A DNA stretch of 64,000 nt from Vibrio sp. RE86 (GCF_013114545.1 NZ_VTXI01000001.1:248001-312000); one strand, 5' to 3'; positions 8,265 through 17,261 are shown, counted from the first letter of the stretch. Notes: generated by a model not told the origin, from the letters alone. Numbers and translations are program-made.

Positions 8265-9535
8265 ACCTGACCAAAAGTGTATTCAAGAAAAAGCGTGGCA
8301 ACTCAATTGAAGATGTGAAATCGCGCTTGCTGACGACTTTCTCTATCATTGCTCTCACCACATCATTTATTGTCTTTTTTTCCTTTTCTATTCGTCTCGT
8401 GTTTCATGAAGATAACCAAATAGAAAATCACTTAAAGTCATTTAGAGATATTGCCTTAAAGCACTATGAATTAGATCAGGTGGCCAGTGCTAAATTGAGT
8501 AAGCATGTGACTGCCTACTACCAGACGGACGCACTACCAGATAAGTTTCGTGGACTGCTCCCTTATCAACCAAACCAGGTGACTCGCTTTCGTTCTTTTG
8601 ATTTTGATGGCTATATGGTTTTTCACCAAATGTTTGATTATCAGGGCGAGCTCTTACCGCTTTATTTAACGATCGACTCCCGAGCAATCGACTTTGGTGA
8701 TGACAGTTGGGACGCTTTGATGGTGATCTCTATGCTGTTGATGATCTTTTTGATCACCGTACTTCGTTACTCTCTAAAGCGAGTCTTTGATGGTCTTATG
8801 TCACCGATTTCTGAATTGAGTCATCAGCTTGCGACACATAGAGAAGAAGACTTTTCAACGTCGAAACATGCTATTGATGAGTTAAAGCAACTTACTGCTC
8901 ATCTCAATAGCTATTCGCATATGAAAGAACGTGTCGCCAAGCAGGAATTGATGTTTGCGAAATACGCGAGTCATGAATTGAAGACACCTATCTCTGTCAT
9001 TTTAGGTGCGGCGAACCTTCAAGCGATGAAGGATGACCCTGACTTTCAAGTACGTCAACGGGAACGTATTTTGAAAGCAGGTAAGGGTATGAAAGAGACG
9101 ATTGAAGTACTGCTCAATATTGTGAAGCAAGAGAACGTGACTCAAAGCAAAAAAGAGCACCCTATTTTGGAGTCTCTACTCGGGTTAGAAACCTATCGGA
9201 ATAAGCTTGCTTCTGGCGTGAACTTGAACGTTTTGGTGCAGGAGGAGTGCACTTTGAATATGCCAGTGAGTGTGCTTAATATGGTGCTGAAAAACCTATT
9301 GGATAACGCGATTCGATTTACTGACACCGGTAGTATCAGCTTAAGTATTAGTCACGATAAAGTTGAGGTGGTAGACACCGGGCGAGGATTAGGTGAAGAG
9401 CCAGAAACAGAGCATGGACTCGGGTTATTGATTGTAGAACGAATCTGTCAGAGCTATGGCTGGGAATTTTCACTACAAGACAACCCCACAAAGCAGGGCT
9501 GTCTTGCACAGTTAACACGATTAGAGACTCATTAA
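8261..9535 (+). CDS. Sensor histidine kinase, partner of the regulator at 7581
   Basis: 424 residues. Two membrane helices at ~23-48 and ~151-170 enclose a ~100-residue periplasmic sensor with no family I recognise. A HAMP-like linker is followed by the HisKA box FAKYASHELKTPISVI (H238) and a HATPase domain with the N box NLLDNAIRFTD, DTGRGLG and GLGLLIVERI. It would phosphorylate the adjacent OmpR-type regulator. Its 3' end overlaps a small convergent gene by 15 bases. Confidence 0.93.
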   Translation: MNLTKSVFKKKRGNSIEDVKSRLLTTFSIIALTTSFIVFFSFSIRLVFHEDNQIENHLKSFRDIALKHYELDQVASAKLSKHVTAYYQTDALPDKFRGLLPYQPNQVTRFRSFDFDGYMVFHQMFDYQGELLPLYLTIDSRAIDFGDDSWDALMVISMLLMIFLITVLRYSLKRVFDGLMSPISELSHQLATHREEDFSTSKHAIDELKQLTAHLNSYSHMKERVAKQELMFAKYASHELKTPISVILGAANLQAMKDDPDFQVRQRERILKAGKGMKETIEVLLNIVKQENVTQSKKEHPILESLLGLETYRNKLASGVNLNVLVQEECTLNMPVSVLNMVLKNLLDNAIRFTDTGSISLSISHDKVEVVDTGRGLGEEPETEHGLGLLIVERICQSYGWEFSLQDNPTKQGCLAQLTRLETH

Positions 9536-9724
9536 ACTTTCTATCGACTCTTCTATCGACATCTCCTTGTATGAATAGATTGATTCACCGTCAGCGACAT
9601 CAAGCAAAATTTGGTGGATGTTTGTGGTTCCGTGCTGATCAATGACACCCAGAGTCTGATCAACGGAGTCACACGTCATGGTGAGATCGCCTTTTAGTAC
9701 GATCGTGCAAGAGTGCAGGTTCAT
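9521..9724 (-). CDS. Small hypothetical protein
   Basis: 67 residues from ATG 9724, which has AAGGAAG six bases upstream (a TTG at 9730 is less likely). Soluble, acidic C-terminus (EMSIEESIESLMSL), with two cysteines near the N-terminus. I do not recognise a family. The strong ribosome site and the convergent position with a short overlap of the kinase 3' end argue that it is a real gene. Confidence 0.6.
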   Translation of the reverse strand: MNLHSCTIVLKGDLTMTCDSVDQTLGVIDQHGTTNIHQILLDVADGESIYSYKEMSIEESIESLMSL

Positions 9725-9873
9725 AGCCAACTTCCTTATTATTTATTCTTCTGCATTTCTAATCCTAGAATAAGAATTTATCTTCGCAAATTTGATTGAG
9801 TGCCGAAAATGGCTAGTATTTCATTGGGCAGGATTTAAACTTTAGTTAAGAGTCTGAACAATAGTGATAAATC

Positions 9874-11238
9874 ATGCTGAACCCAATTGCATCGTTGACT
9901 GAAAAAGATTGTCATAATGCTCGCATGGCGAGGGATCGTCGTTTCGATGGTCGCTTTTATGTGGCTGTTAAGACCACAGGGATCTTCTGTCGACCAATCT
10001 GCCCGGCTAACTTACCCAAAGAAGAGAACGTCGAGTACTACTTAGATAAAGCGCAAGCCTTGCAGGCGGGTTATCGTCCTTGCTTACGTTGCCGACCAGA
10101 CAGTGCACCAAGCTCTTGGGCGTGGAAAGGGGTAGAAGCGACATTTCAGCGTGCAGTAAACCTTATTGAACAAGGGGCGCTTCACCAATCGAACTTGGTC
10201 GAGTTATCAGATAGGTTGGGGATTAGCGACCGATACTTACGCAAATTATTTAATCAGTATATTGGTATGTCACCCAAGCAGTATGCGCTTTACTATCAAC
10301 TAATGTTTGCGAAGCAGCTACTTCACACCACTGGGCTCTCGATCACGGATATTGCGCTGGCAAGTGGCTTCAACAGCGTTCGCCGATTTAATGATGCATT
10401 CAAACAGCAGCTTCAGTTGTCACCCTCACAAATACGTAAACGTGTGAACACAAAAGAAACAACAAACTACCTTGAGCTCGCCTATCGAGGTCCTCTTGAT
10501 TGGCAACAGATGCTCGCGTTTTATCGACTGAGAGCCGTTGAAGGGCTAGAAAAAGTGACGGAACACAGTTACGAACGCCAGTTTACACTGAATGGTCAGC
10601 ATGGTTGGTTTTGTGTGACCAATCCAAAATCGGGAGTAATAAGGTTGGAGTTCAAACTTGAGGACATGTCCCTGATACGTCCTTTAGTGAATCAAGTTCG
10701 TCGTATGTTTGATTTAGACAGCGATATTTTACAGATTGAGCAGCATTTATCCTTATTGGAGCCACAGCTTGTAAGACAGTCAGGTATTCGCATCCCAGGT
10801 GTATGGGATACGTGGGAAGCGGGCGTCAGAGCGATACTTGGCCAACAAGTTTCCGTAAAAGCGGCGATTGGACAACTCAACCTGCTGACAAAGACCTTAC
10901 ATCCTGAGAAAGTGAGCCACTTCCCGACACCCGATGAGATAATCCAAGCTGACCTCTCATTCTTGAGGATGCCCCAAAGTAGAAAAGAGACCTTAGCGCG
11001 GTTCGCTCACTTGATCGCAGAAACTCCAGAAGCGTCATTCGAGCAATGGCTCGATCTAAAAGGCGTCGGCCCTTGGACAGTAAACTATGCCAGATTAAGA
11101 GGTGCATCAGAGCCAAATTGTTTTCTTGATGGCGATTTAATAGTAAAAAAGGTATGCCAACAATTCCCTAAATTAACACCAGACACGGTTTCTCCTTGGG
11201 GGAGTTACGTGACCTTTCATTGCTGGAGTCATGCATGA
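9874..11238 (+). CDS. AdaA-AlkA fusion: methylphosphotriester sensor, AraC regulator and 3-methyladenine DNA glycosylase
   Basis: 454 residues in three parts. Residues 1-80 are the Ada zinc domain with four cysteines C39, C43, C70, C73 (FCRPICPAN; PCLRCRPD), where the first accepts methyl groups from DNA phosphotriesters. Residues ~85-185 are an AraC-type double HTH (GMSPKQYALYYQLMFAKQLL; ASGFNSVRRFNDAFK). From ~195 follows an AlkA N-domain and the HhH-GPD glycosylase (VRAILGQQVSVKAA; LKGVGPWTVNYARLRG) with a catalytic Asp in FLDGDLIVKK. The protein should sense alkylation, activate transcription and excise 3-methyladenine. It overlaps the next methyltransferase gene by four bases, completing an adaptive-response operon. 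Confidence 0.95.
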   Translation: MLNPIASLTEKDCHNARMARDRRFDGRFYVAVKTTGIFCRPICPANLPKEENVEYYLDKAQALQAGYRPCLRCRPDSAPSSWAWKGVEATFQRAVNLIEQGALHQSNLVELSDRLGISDRYLRKLFNQYIGMSPKQYALYYQLMFAKQLLHTTGLSITDIALASGFNSVRRFNDAFKQQLQLSPSQIRKRVNTKETTNYLELAYRGPLDWQQMLAFYRLRAVEGLEKVTEHSYERQFTLNGQHGWFCVTNPKSGVIRLEFKLEDMSLIRPLVNQVRRMFDLDSDILQIEQHLSLLEPQLVRQSGIRIPGVWDTWEAGVRAILGQQVSVKAAIGQLNLLTKTLHPEKVSHFPTPDEIIQADLSFLRMPQSRKETLARFAHLIAETPEASFEQWLDLKGVGPWTVNYARLRGASEPNCFLDGDLIVKKVCQQFPKLTPDTVSPWGSYVTFHCWSHA

Positions 11239-11714
11239 ATACTTGTTACACCACATTCCAATCACCGCTAGGCACTATGACCTTACAAGCAAATAAAAAT
11301 GGCTTACTGGGTGCTTGGTTTGAGACGCAGACCACACAACCAAAAGATTTGGGACGATATACTGAAACTAGTCTCATACTTAACGATGCTATAGTTCAAT
11401 TGAACGAGTATTTTAGTGGTGAAAGAAAGGTGTTTGATTTGCCTATAGCCGCGATGGGAACGCCTTTCCAACAGCAGGTGTGGCAAGCGCTTACTAAAAT
11501 ACCGTTTGGTGAAACATGGAGCTATCAGCAAATAGCGGATGAGATTGGCAACCCTAAAGCGGTCAGAGCGGTGGGATTGGCAAATGGAAAAAATCCAATT
11601 TCAGTTGTTGTTCCTTGTCATCGTGTGATCGGAAAAAATGGTAAGCTAACAGGGTATGCTGGTGGCGTAGAGCGAAAAGCCAAGCTTTTAGAGTTAGAAC
11701 AAACGGAGAGTTAG
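11235..11714 (+). CDS. ogt: Methylated-DNA--[protein]-cysteine S-methyltransferase
   Basis: 159 residues from ATG 11235, overlapping the upstream stop as ATGA. The C-terminal domain holds the helix-turn-helix FGETWSYQQIADEIGNPKAVRAVG and the suicide Cys in NPISVVVPCHRVIG. It removes methyl groups from O6-methylguanine. Co-translation with the AdaA-AlkA protein means the roles of E. coli Ada and AlkA are split here as Ada-N/AlkA plus a separate methyltransferase. Confidence 0.95.
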   Translation: MNTCYTTFQSPLGTMTLQANKNGLLGAWFETQTTQPKDLGRYTETSLILNDAIVQLNEYFSGERKVFDLPIAAMGTPFQQQVWQALTKIPFGETWSYQQIADEIGNPKAVRAVGLANGKNPISVVVPCHRVIGKNGKLTGYAGGVERKAKLLELEQTES

Positions 11715-12086
11715 ATGAGTGTAAAGCAGTGGTTTAAAGCATTAGGTTTAGCTTCTATAGTGCCCATTGCATTGCAAGGCTGCTCCGAAGAGGATGCCGA
11801 GAGAATGCTCAACAAAGAGACTTATTCATTTATTGGCATTTATGACAATCAACATAACGGTGATCTTTTACAGTTCAGCGACGCAAAGGTGACTGTAACG
11901 AAAGAAGACGGAACAAGCTTCACCAAATCTTTTTCTGTCGATGATGGTTTTGTCACCATCCAAATGCGCAATAATTCTAAAGAGCAACGAGAAGACATTG
12001 TCATGAGAATTCATGGAGATAGAGAGTTACTCACTTGCAGTGTCTGTGCCAAATATCAACTATCCCCTACCTGGTTAAAGCGTTAA
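11715..12086 (+). CDS. Putative lipoprotein, first of a tandem pair
   Basis: 123 residues. Signal peptide with a lipobox ending LQGC at about residue 23. The mature part has no family I know, but aligns with the next protein: GIYDNQHNGDLLQFSDAKVT against GIFENHQNETRLSFLEGVMT, and a C-terminal IVMRIHGDRELLTCSVC against LVMSVHGDQELLVCNSC. Each carries a CxxC near the end (CSVC here). The start codon follows the ogt stop directly, so translation may be coupled to the repair operon. Confidence 0.75.
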   Translation: MSVKQWFKALGLASIVPIALQGCSEEDAERMLNKETYSFIGIYDNQHNGDLLQFSDAKVTVTKEDGTSFTKSFSVDDGFVTIQMRNNSKEQREDIVMRIHGDRELLTCSVCAKYQLSPTWLKR

Positions 12087-12204
12087 ATCAATAGAGACAT
12101 AATCTGAAGTTCACTTTTTCTTTAACTATGTGCAATCAAACGTGGAAAAATAAAATACGGTACGATATATTGTATTTATCCTATTGTTGATGTGGGTGAG
12201 TCAT

Positions 12205-12573
12205 ATGTTGTTAGGGAAAAGAGCGGTAATCACAATGCTTTTAGGAATTCTTGCAGGCTGTAATACAGAAGGCATGGACAAAAAAAATGCATTGGAAGGA
12301 CTAAGAATAGGAAGTTTTGAAGGTATCTTCGAAAATCACCAAAACGAGACTAGGTTGAGCTTTCTTGAAGGTGTTATGACCTATCATACGCTTGACGGCG
12401 ATGTAAAACGTGAGTTTGGATTTCAAGGTGATAAGATCGTTATCTACATGTCTTCATCGGCGAGAGAAACTCGAGCCGATCTCGTTATGTCGGTACATGG
12501 AGATCAGGAGCTGCTTGTTTGCAACTCCTGCGGTATTTATTTGATGAGTAACCGTTGGGTTAGGGTTGAGTAA
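12205..12573 (+). CDS. Putative lipoprotein, second of a tandem pair
   Basis: 122 residues from ATG 12205 (GGTGAG just upstream). In-frame TTG 12184 and ATG 12190 are possible but lack a ribosome site and spoil the signal peptide. Signal sequence MLLGKRAVITMLLGILAGC with a textbook lipobox LAGC. Clearly a paralogue of the gene at 11715, including the C-terminal CxxC (CNSC). Separated from it by 118 bases of AT-rich DNA that may hold its own promoter. Function unknown; it should be membrane anchored in the envelope. Confidence 0.78.
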   Translation: MLLGKRAVITMLLGILAGCNTEGMDKKNALEGLRIGSFEGIFENHQNETRLSFLEGVMTYHTLDGDVKREFGFQGDKIVIYMSSSARETRADLVMSVHGDQELLVCNSCGIYLMSNRWVRVE

Positions 12574-12588
12574 GATGAAGCTGAGGTA

Positions 12589-14025
12589 CTAACTAAATAG
12601 TGCAGAGTTCATCATCAAATGCGTTGCGATACTGGCCACGTAACCAATGGCAATGACAGGCATCCATTTTAAATGACCAAAGAAGGTGTACTTACCGTGC
12701 GCCGCGCCCATCAGAGCAACACCCGCTGCAGAGCCAATTGAGAGTAAACTTCCCCCAACCCCTGCTGTCAGTGTAACAAGCAACCAGTTACCCATATCCA
12801 TCGTCGGCTGCATGGTTAAAACCGCAAACATCACCGGAATGTTATCGACGATGGCAGATAAAATCCCAACCATCACGTTAGCCCAAATAGGATCCCACTG
12901 GGTGTACATGATTTCTGAGATTAGGCCCAAATAACCAAGTAGGCTTAGACCACCAACACACATAACCACGCCGTAAAAAAACAGCAATGTGTCCCACTCT
13001 GCATGAGAAACACGTCTAAATACATCGAAGGGGACGACTGACCCCAAACGTTTTAAGGCGTGGTCGTCACCGTTCTCGATCGCAATAGTCGCTTTCTTGT
13101 GTAGCGAAGCCTTTAACGTTCGGCGTAGGAAAAATCCAAAGAATTGAAGATACGCCAAGCCCATCATCATGCCAATCACTGGCGGGAAGTGAAGCACAGC
13201 GTGGAAAGCAACGGCCGTCGCGATAGTGAGGATAAATAGGGCAACGATGCGTCTAGCGCCACGTTTTAACTCGACATGCTGGTGTACGACATTTGGACTC
13301 GAATTCGGTACAAAGAATGACATGATCAAAGCAGGAAGCACATAGTTGACCACTGAAGGAACGAATAAAGGCATGAATTCGGCGAACGAGACATGACCTG
13401 CCTGCCAAACCATAAGTGTGGTGATATCACCAAATGGACTGAACGCACCACCGGCATTAGCCGCCACGACGATATTGATACAGGCTAAATTGATGAATTT
13501 TGTATTGTCACCGCCCACTTTCATCACCACGGCACACATCAGTAGCGCGGTTGTGAGGTTATCAGCGATTGGAGAAATGAAGAACGCTAAGATACCCGTC
13601 AGCCAGAACAAAGACTTAAAATTAAACCCTTTGCCGACCATCCAAGCTTGCAAGGCATCAAACAACCTCCGCTCTTCCATCGCGCTAATATAGGTCATCG
13701 CTACCAGTAAGAAGAGCAGCAATTCAGCGTATTCCAATAAGTTGTGTTCCAGTGCCGCTTTTGCGACTTCAATCTGCTCGTGCTGCGAATAGACGTATCC
13801 AATCATTGCCCAAATAATACCGGCGGCGAGCAATACTGGTTTGGATTTTCGAAGCTGAAGTACCTCTTCCAACATCACCAATGTATAAGCAATGGCGAAG
13901 ATAAGAATCGCGGCATAGCCAATGGTTGAGTTGGTCAAAGGAAGGATTTGGTCAGAGTTAGAGGCAGCAAAAGTCGAAAAAGGGAGGATTAAAAGGGCGA
14001 CAAAGACAGACCACTGCAGTTTCAT
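12589..14025 (-). CDS. nhaD: NhaD-type Na+/H+ antiporter
   Basis: 478 residues, with a cleavable-looking N-terminus (LLILPFSTFAA) and about 12-13 membrane helices. Conserved segments include SPIADNLTTALLMCAVVMKVGG, INIVVAANAGGAFSPFGDITTLMVW and AIVDNIPVMFAVL, the duplicated ion-site motifs of the NhaD/CitMHS group. It exports Na+ (and Li+) in exchange for protons, fitting a marine organism. Single gene, convergent with the lipoprotein pair. Confidence 0.93.
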   Translation of the reverse strand: MKLQWSVFVALLILPFSTFAASNSDQILPLTNSTIGYAAILIFAIAYTLVMLEEVLQLRKSKPVLLAAGIIWAMIGYVYSQHEQIEVAKAALEHNLLEYAELLLFLLVAMTYISAMEERRLFDALQAWMVGKGFNFKSLFWLTGILAFFISPIADNLTTALLMCAVVMKVGGDNTKFINLACINIVVAANAGGAFSPFGDITTLMVWQAGHVSFAEFMPLFVPSVVNYVLPALIMSFFVPNSSPNVVHQHVELKRGARRIVALFILTIATAVAFHAVLHFPPVIGMMMGLAYLQFFGFFLRRTLKASLHKKATIAIENGDDHALKRLGSVVPFDVFRRVSHAEWDTLLFFYGVVMCVGGLSLLGYLGLISEIMYTQWDPIWANVMVGILSAIVDNIPVMFAVLTMQPTMDMGNWLLVTLTAGVGGSLLSIGSAAGVALMGAAHGKYTFFGHLKWMPVIAIGYVASIATHLMMNSALFS

Positions 14026-14351
14026 ACTTTCACTCCTTGAAAGCGGTTGTTTTTATGATGAATCCATTCTAGTGAGGAATTGATAAGGGATATGTGAAGT
14101 AAGTTCGATCTGTTTGAATTGTCACCAGATATTTAACCGATTATGACTAAAGTATGAATCTTTTTGATATGCAATGTTGATTTATCTGGTTGGTGGTAAC
14201 TGCTATTTATGCTGGTTATCACAAAATATGATAACAGTTTAATAGATATGAATAGTTTGTATCACTATTTGATTCTGATCATCACTATAGCATCCCCTTT
14301 ATTTCAAGATCTTATGTGTCCTGTTCTATATAACAAAAACATAGGTGAAAT
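14026..14351. other. Divergent promoter region nhaD / yjiH-like
   Basis: 326 bases with no gene. It holds the 21-bp palindrome at 14215-14235 and AT-rich DNA suited to promoters for both flanking genes. Nothing else recognised. Confidence 0.5.
14215..14235. promoter_or_regulatory. 21-bp perfect palindrome, probable operator
   Basis: GTTATCA - 7 bases - TGATAAC. It lies 117 bases upstream of the YjiH-like gene and 190 upstream of nhaD, on the pattern of a dimeric regulator site. The regulator is not identifiable from the window. Confidence 0.55.
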
Positions 14352-15107
14352 ATGTCTAACCCAACTCAGAAAGAGCGCAAGGTAACGTGGGGATGCTACG
14401 TAGCGTTGGCGTTCGCAGTGGTGTTTTTCTCTGGCTTAATGAAGTCCAATGATTGGTATGGTGTGCTTGATTTTACGACCCTTAATGGCTCGTTTGGTAA
14501 AGTCGCGTACGACGTTAAAGACACGGCTGAGGGTGTTGAAGCTGTAACAACCTCACTGCGTGGTAAAGGGGGCAGCGGTGCGCGTGATGGCTTTATCTTT
14601 GCGTTGACGCTTATCCCAACGGTGATGTTTGCTCTTGGTGTCATCAACGTTCTTGAGCACTACGGTGCATTGGATGCAGCGCGCAAACTGCTTACGCCAC
14701 TTCTACGTCCGCTAATGGGCATCCCGGGTAGCTCGGGTCTCGCACTGATTGCCTCACTACAAAGTACCGACGCGGGCGCGGCAATGACACGTCAGCTTAA
14801 AGATGAAGGCCGACTCACCAAGCGTGAAACCGATGTCTTTACCATGTTCCAGTTCACTGCTGGTGCAACGATTGTTAACTTCTTCTCATCTGGTGCAGTT
14901 CTATTTACCCTCACGCTTGCTGACGGCTCACTTGCAGTCACTTCTTCAATCGGTTTGGCGGTTGCGATCATGTTCATCTTTAAGTTCATCGGCGCCAACC
15001 TATTCCGCATTTACCTAAACATTACGGAAGGTAAAGAAGATAAGTCAGATAACCAAGCAAACAACCAAGACAAAGATGTTAAGAACCTAAAAGAGGAGAC
15101 AGCATAA
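14352..15107 (+). CDS. YjiH-like membrane protein, nucleoside-recognition (Gate) family
   Basis: 251 residues, about five or six membrane helices. Residues ~85-130 (FIFALTLIPTVMFALGVINV, then LRPLMGIPGSSGLALIASLQ) match the nucleoside-recognition/Gate domain. Charged Asn/Asp/Lys-rich tail (~235-251). Forms an operon with the YjiG-like gene (TAATG overlap) and an M20 peptidase. The pair is probably a transport complex for a substrate or product of the peptidase; the substrate is not known. Confidence 0.85.
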   Translation: MSNPTQKERKVTWGCYVALAFAVVFFSGLMKSNDWYGVLDFTTLNGSFGKVAYDVKDTAEGVEAVTTSLRGKGGSGARDGFIFALTLIPTVMFALGVINVLEHYGALDAARKLLTPLLRPLMGIPGSSGLALIASLQSTDAGAAMTRQLKDEGRLTKRETDVFTMFQFTAGATIVNFFSSGAVLFTLTLADGSLAVTSSIGLAVAIMFIFKFIGANLFRIYLNITEGKEDKSDNQANNQDKDVKNLKEETA

Positions 15108-15574
15108 TGAGCGAAGTAAAAGCGAAAAAGCCTATGGTGACAGATATCTTTGTTGAAGGTGCTAAGAAAGGTTGGGTGATTGCAACGACATCGACCGTTC
15201 CAAATGTATTGATGGCGTTTGTCATTATTAAAGCGCTTCAAATTACCGGTGCTTTGGATGCGATGGGCACTATCTTTGCGCCAATTATGGCGGTATTTGG
15301 CCTTCCGGGTGAAGCGGCAGCGGTGCTTATCGGTGCTTGGATGTCGATGGGCGGCGCAGTGGGTGTGGTAATCACGCTGTTTGACCAAGGCATTCTAAAT
15401 GGCGGTCATATTGCCATCTTAGCGCCTGCAATCTACCTGATGGGATCTCAGGTTCAATACATGGGTCGTATTATGGGCCCGATTGGTACTGAAGGTCGTT
15501 ACATTCCAGTGATGATCGCGATCTCTGTGTTAAACGCATTCGGCGCAATGCTGGTTATGAATCTGTTCTTTTAA
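15107..15574 (+). CDS. YjiG-like membrane protein, nucleoside-recognition (Gate) family
   Basis: 155 residues, four or five membrane helices, with the same Gate-domain signature (APIMAVFGLPGEAAAVLIGAW). Starts on the last base of the upstream stop codon, so the two proteins are almost surely made together as the two halves of one transporter. In E. coli the yjiHG pair lies next to an isoaspartyl dipeptidase gene, paralleling the peptidase found here. Confidence 0.87.
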   Translation: MSEVKAKKPMVTDIFVEGAKKGWVIATTSTVPNVLMAFVIIKALQITGALDAMGTIFAPIMAVFGLPGEAAAVLIGAWMSMGGAVGVVITLFDQGILNGGHIAILAPAIYLMGSQVQYMGRIMGPIGTEGRYIPVMIAISVLNAFGAMLVMNLFF

Positions 15575-15583
15575 GGAATCACC

Positions 15584-16708
15584 ATGAACTTTTCACTCAA
15601 AGAATACTTAGAAGAGCTACGTCCACTGATTGATCTGGATTGTGGTACATACACGGTTGCTGGTATCGAGAAAGTAGCGGCGCAGTTTGAAGCAAAATTT
15701 GCAGAACTGTCAGGTTGGAGCGTTAAACGCATCGATTGCGGAAAAGCAGGCGTTGGACTTGAGATTCGCAACAAGCCAGAAGCGGAGCAGATTGATGTGA
15801 TGCTCATTGGTCACATGGATACGGTGTTCCCAGTGGGTACGGCAGAGCTACGCCCAATGACGACAGACGCAGAAAAGGCGTATGGCCCGGGTGTTTCAGA
15901 TATGAAATCTGGCCTTCTGAACGTTGTTTATGCGATGCGCAATCTTGACCAAGCGGTTCTCGATAAGCTTTCCATTGGTATTTGTATGAACCCAGATGAA
16001 GAGACAGGGTCGCTAGATTCGGTTGATTGGATTCAGGCAACGGCTAAAAAGGCGAAGACAGTCTTGGTGGCGGAAGCGGCTCGTGCAGATGGCGGCTTGG
16101 TAAAAGCGCGCAAAGGTATGGCTCGCTATAAAATCACCTTTAACGGTGTCGCAGCGCACGCGGGCAACGAACCTGAAAAGGGCTGCAGTGCGATTACGGA
16201 AATGGCGAATTGGATCATTGCGATCAATGCGATGACTAATTTTGAATCTGGCACGACATTAAACGTGGGTCTGGTCTCTGGTGGTGCTGGCGCCAATATT
16301 GTTCCTGAGCATGCCGAAGCGATCGTGGATGTACGTTTTTGGAATAACTCAGAGTATGACGATGTTGATACTGAGTTGAATGCGATGAGCCAACGTGCGT
16401 TTGATGCAGGTGTCACCATTGAGCTAACGCGAGAAGCGTACAAACCGTCGATGGTACCAAGCCAGCAGACTGAAGCCTTAATGGCATTGGTCGAGCAATC
16501 AGCTGAAGAACTTGATATTGATATCAATTGGAAAGAGGTCGGCGGCGGCTCAGATGCGAATAACACGGCTATCTTGGGCGTACGTACGCTTGATGGTCTA
16601 GGGCCAATCGGTGCAGGGTTCCATAGTGATCAAGAGTATTTACTGCTTTCCTCAATTGAACCTCGTATTCAGTTGCTGATGAGAGTGCTAGAGAAGCTCG
16701 CCAAGTAA
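15584..16708 (+). CDS. M20 family metallopeptidase (glutamate carboxypeptidase/CPG2 type)
   Basis: 374 residues. Zinc ligands and catalytic acids appear in order: MLIGHMDTVFP (His, Asp), GPGVSDMKSG (Asp), NPDEETGS (catalytic Glu-Glu), VAEAAR, and a late His in GAGFHSDQEY. A dimerisation lid domain lies at ~175-290. No signal peptide, so cytoplasmic. Third gene of the yjiHG-like operon, 9 bases after the second, with AAGGA before the ATG. It likely releases glutamate or another amino acid from a peptide taken up by the transporter; exact substrate unknown. Confidence 0.9.
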   Translation: MNFSLKEYLEELRPLIDLDCGTYTVAGIEKVAAQFEAKFAELSGWSVKRIDCGKAGVGLEIRNKPEAEQIDVMLIGHMDTVFPVGTAELRPMTTDAEKAYGPGVSDMKSGLLNVVYAMRNLDQAVLDKLSIGICMNPDEETGSLDSVDWIQATAKKAKTVLVAEAARADGGLVKARKGMARYKITFNGVAAHAGNEPEKGCSAITEMANWIIAINAMTNFESGTTLNVGLVSGGAGANIVPEHAEAIVDVRFWNNSEYDDVDTELNAMSQRAFDAGVTIELTREAYKPSMVPSQQTEALMALVEQSAEELDIDINWKEVGGGSDANNTAILGVRTLDGLGPIGAGFHSDQEYLLLSSIEPRIQLLMRVLEKLAK

Positions 16709-16742
16709 CTAAGGTCCACTGACCCTAGCCACTATTAATCAC

Positions 16743-16773
16743 AATCCCTGAACGAAAGTTTGGGGATTTTTTT
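16743..16773 (+). terminator. Terminator of the yjiHG-peptidase operon
   Basis: Imperfect 11-bp stem (16743-16753 with 16758-16768), GAAA loop, then a run of eight T. Confidence 0.8.
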
Positions 16774-16840
16774 ATTAATCTCTCGTTCATCTTCATTGTT
16801 CTATGATTGTTTCATGAAAGAACCTATTTTGGAGGCAAAG

Positions 16841-17203
16841 ATGGACTCAACTGTGGCTCTAAAAACCATCGCAGATCATTCAGAACAAGCGCCAGATTCC
16901 AAAACGTTTTGGACAAAAATGAAACGTTCGGTCAAACGTGCAGGTGAAGAGCTGGCAGTGATGGGCATTAAGTCATGGCTCGCAATGACGGACTCAGATA
17001 CATCGGTAAGGCACAAAGCGATTTTGGGCGGAGCGTTAGCCTACTTTGTTTTACCGACGGATATGGTGCCAGACGTCATGGCCGGAGTCGGCTTTACCGA
17101 TGATATGGCCGCGCTCACTTTAGCTGCAAACTCGGTAGGCAATGCGATTAAAGATGAGCATGAAGCACAAGCGCGCGACAAGCTTCAATCATTACACGAA
17201 TAA
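16841..17203 (+). CDS. DUF1232 (YkvA-like) protein
   Basis: 120 residues from ATG 16841, chosen for the GGAGG five bases upstream; earlier in-frame starts lack a ribosome site. The DUF1232 core AILGGALAYFVLPTDMVPDVMAGVGFTDD is at ~65-95 and includes a single hydrophobic segment. Small membrane-associated proteins of unknown function belong here. Single gene between two terminators. Confidence 0.85.
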   Translation: MDSTVALKTIADHSEQAPDSKTFWTKMKRSVKRAGEELAVMGIKSWLAMTDSDTSVRHKAILGGALAYFVLPTDMVPDVMAGVGFTDDMAALTLAANSVGNAIKDEHEAQARDKLQSLHE

Positions 17204-17207
17204 CCAA

Positions 17208-17239
17208 AAAAGCCCTCACTGTTTCCAGCGAGGGCTTTC
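17208..17239. terminator. Bidirectional terminator
   Basis: Stem AAAGCCCTC/GAGGGCTTT, A-rich on the left and T-rich on the right, between two convergent genes. Confidence 0.8.
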
Positions 17240-17261
17240 TATTTGGATGAAAGAGGTGAAA

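Noticed and set aside
12166..12181. Operator-like ATTGTATTTATC before the second lipoprotein
   Set aside because: It shares only the first half with ATTGTATAAAAT and is not near a pathway gene; taken as chance AT-rich sequence.
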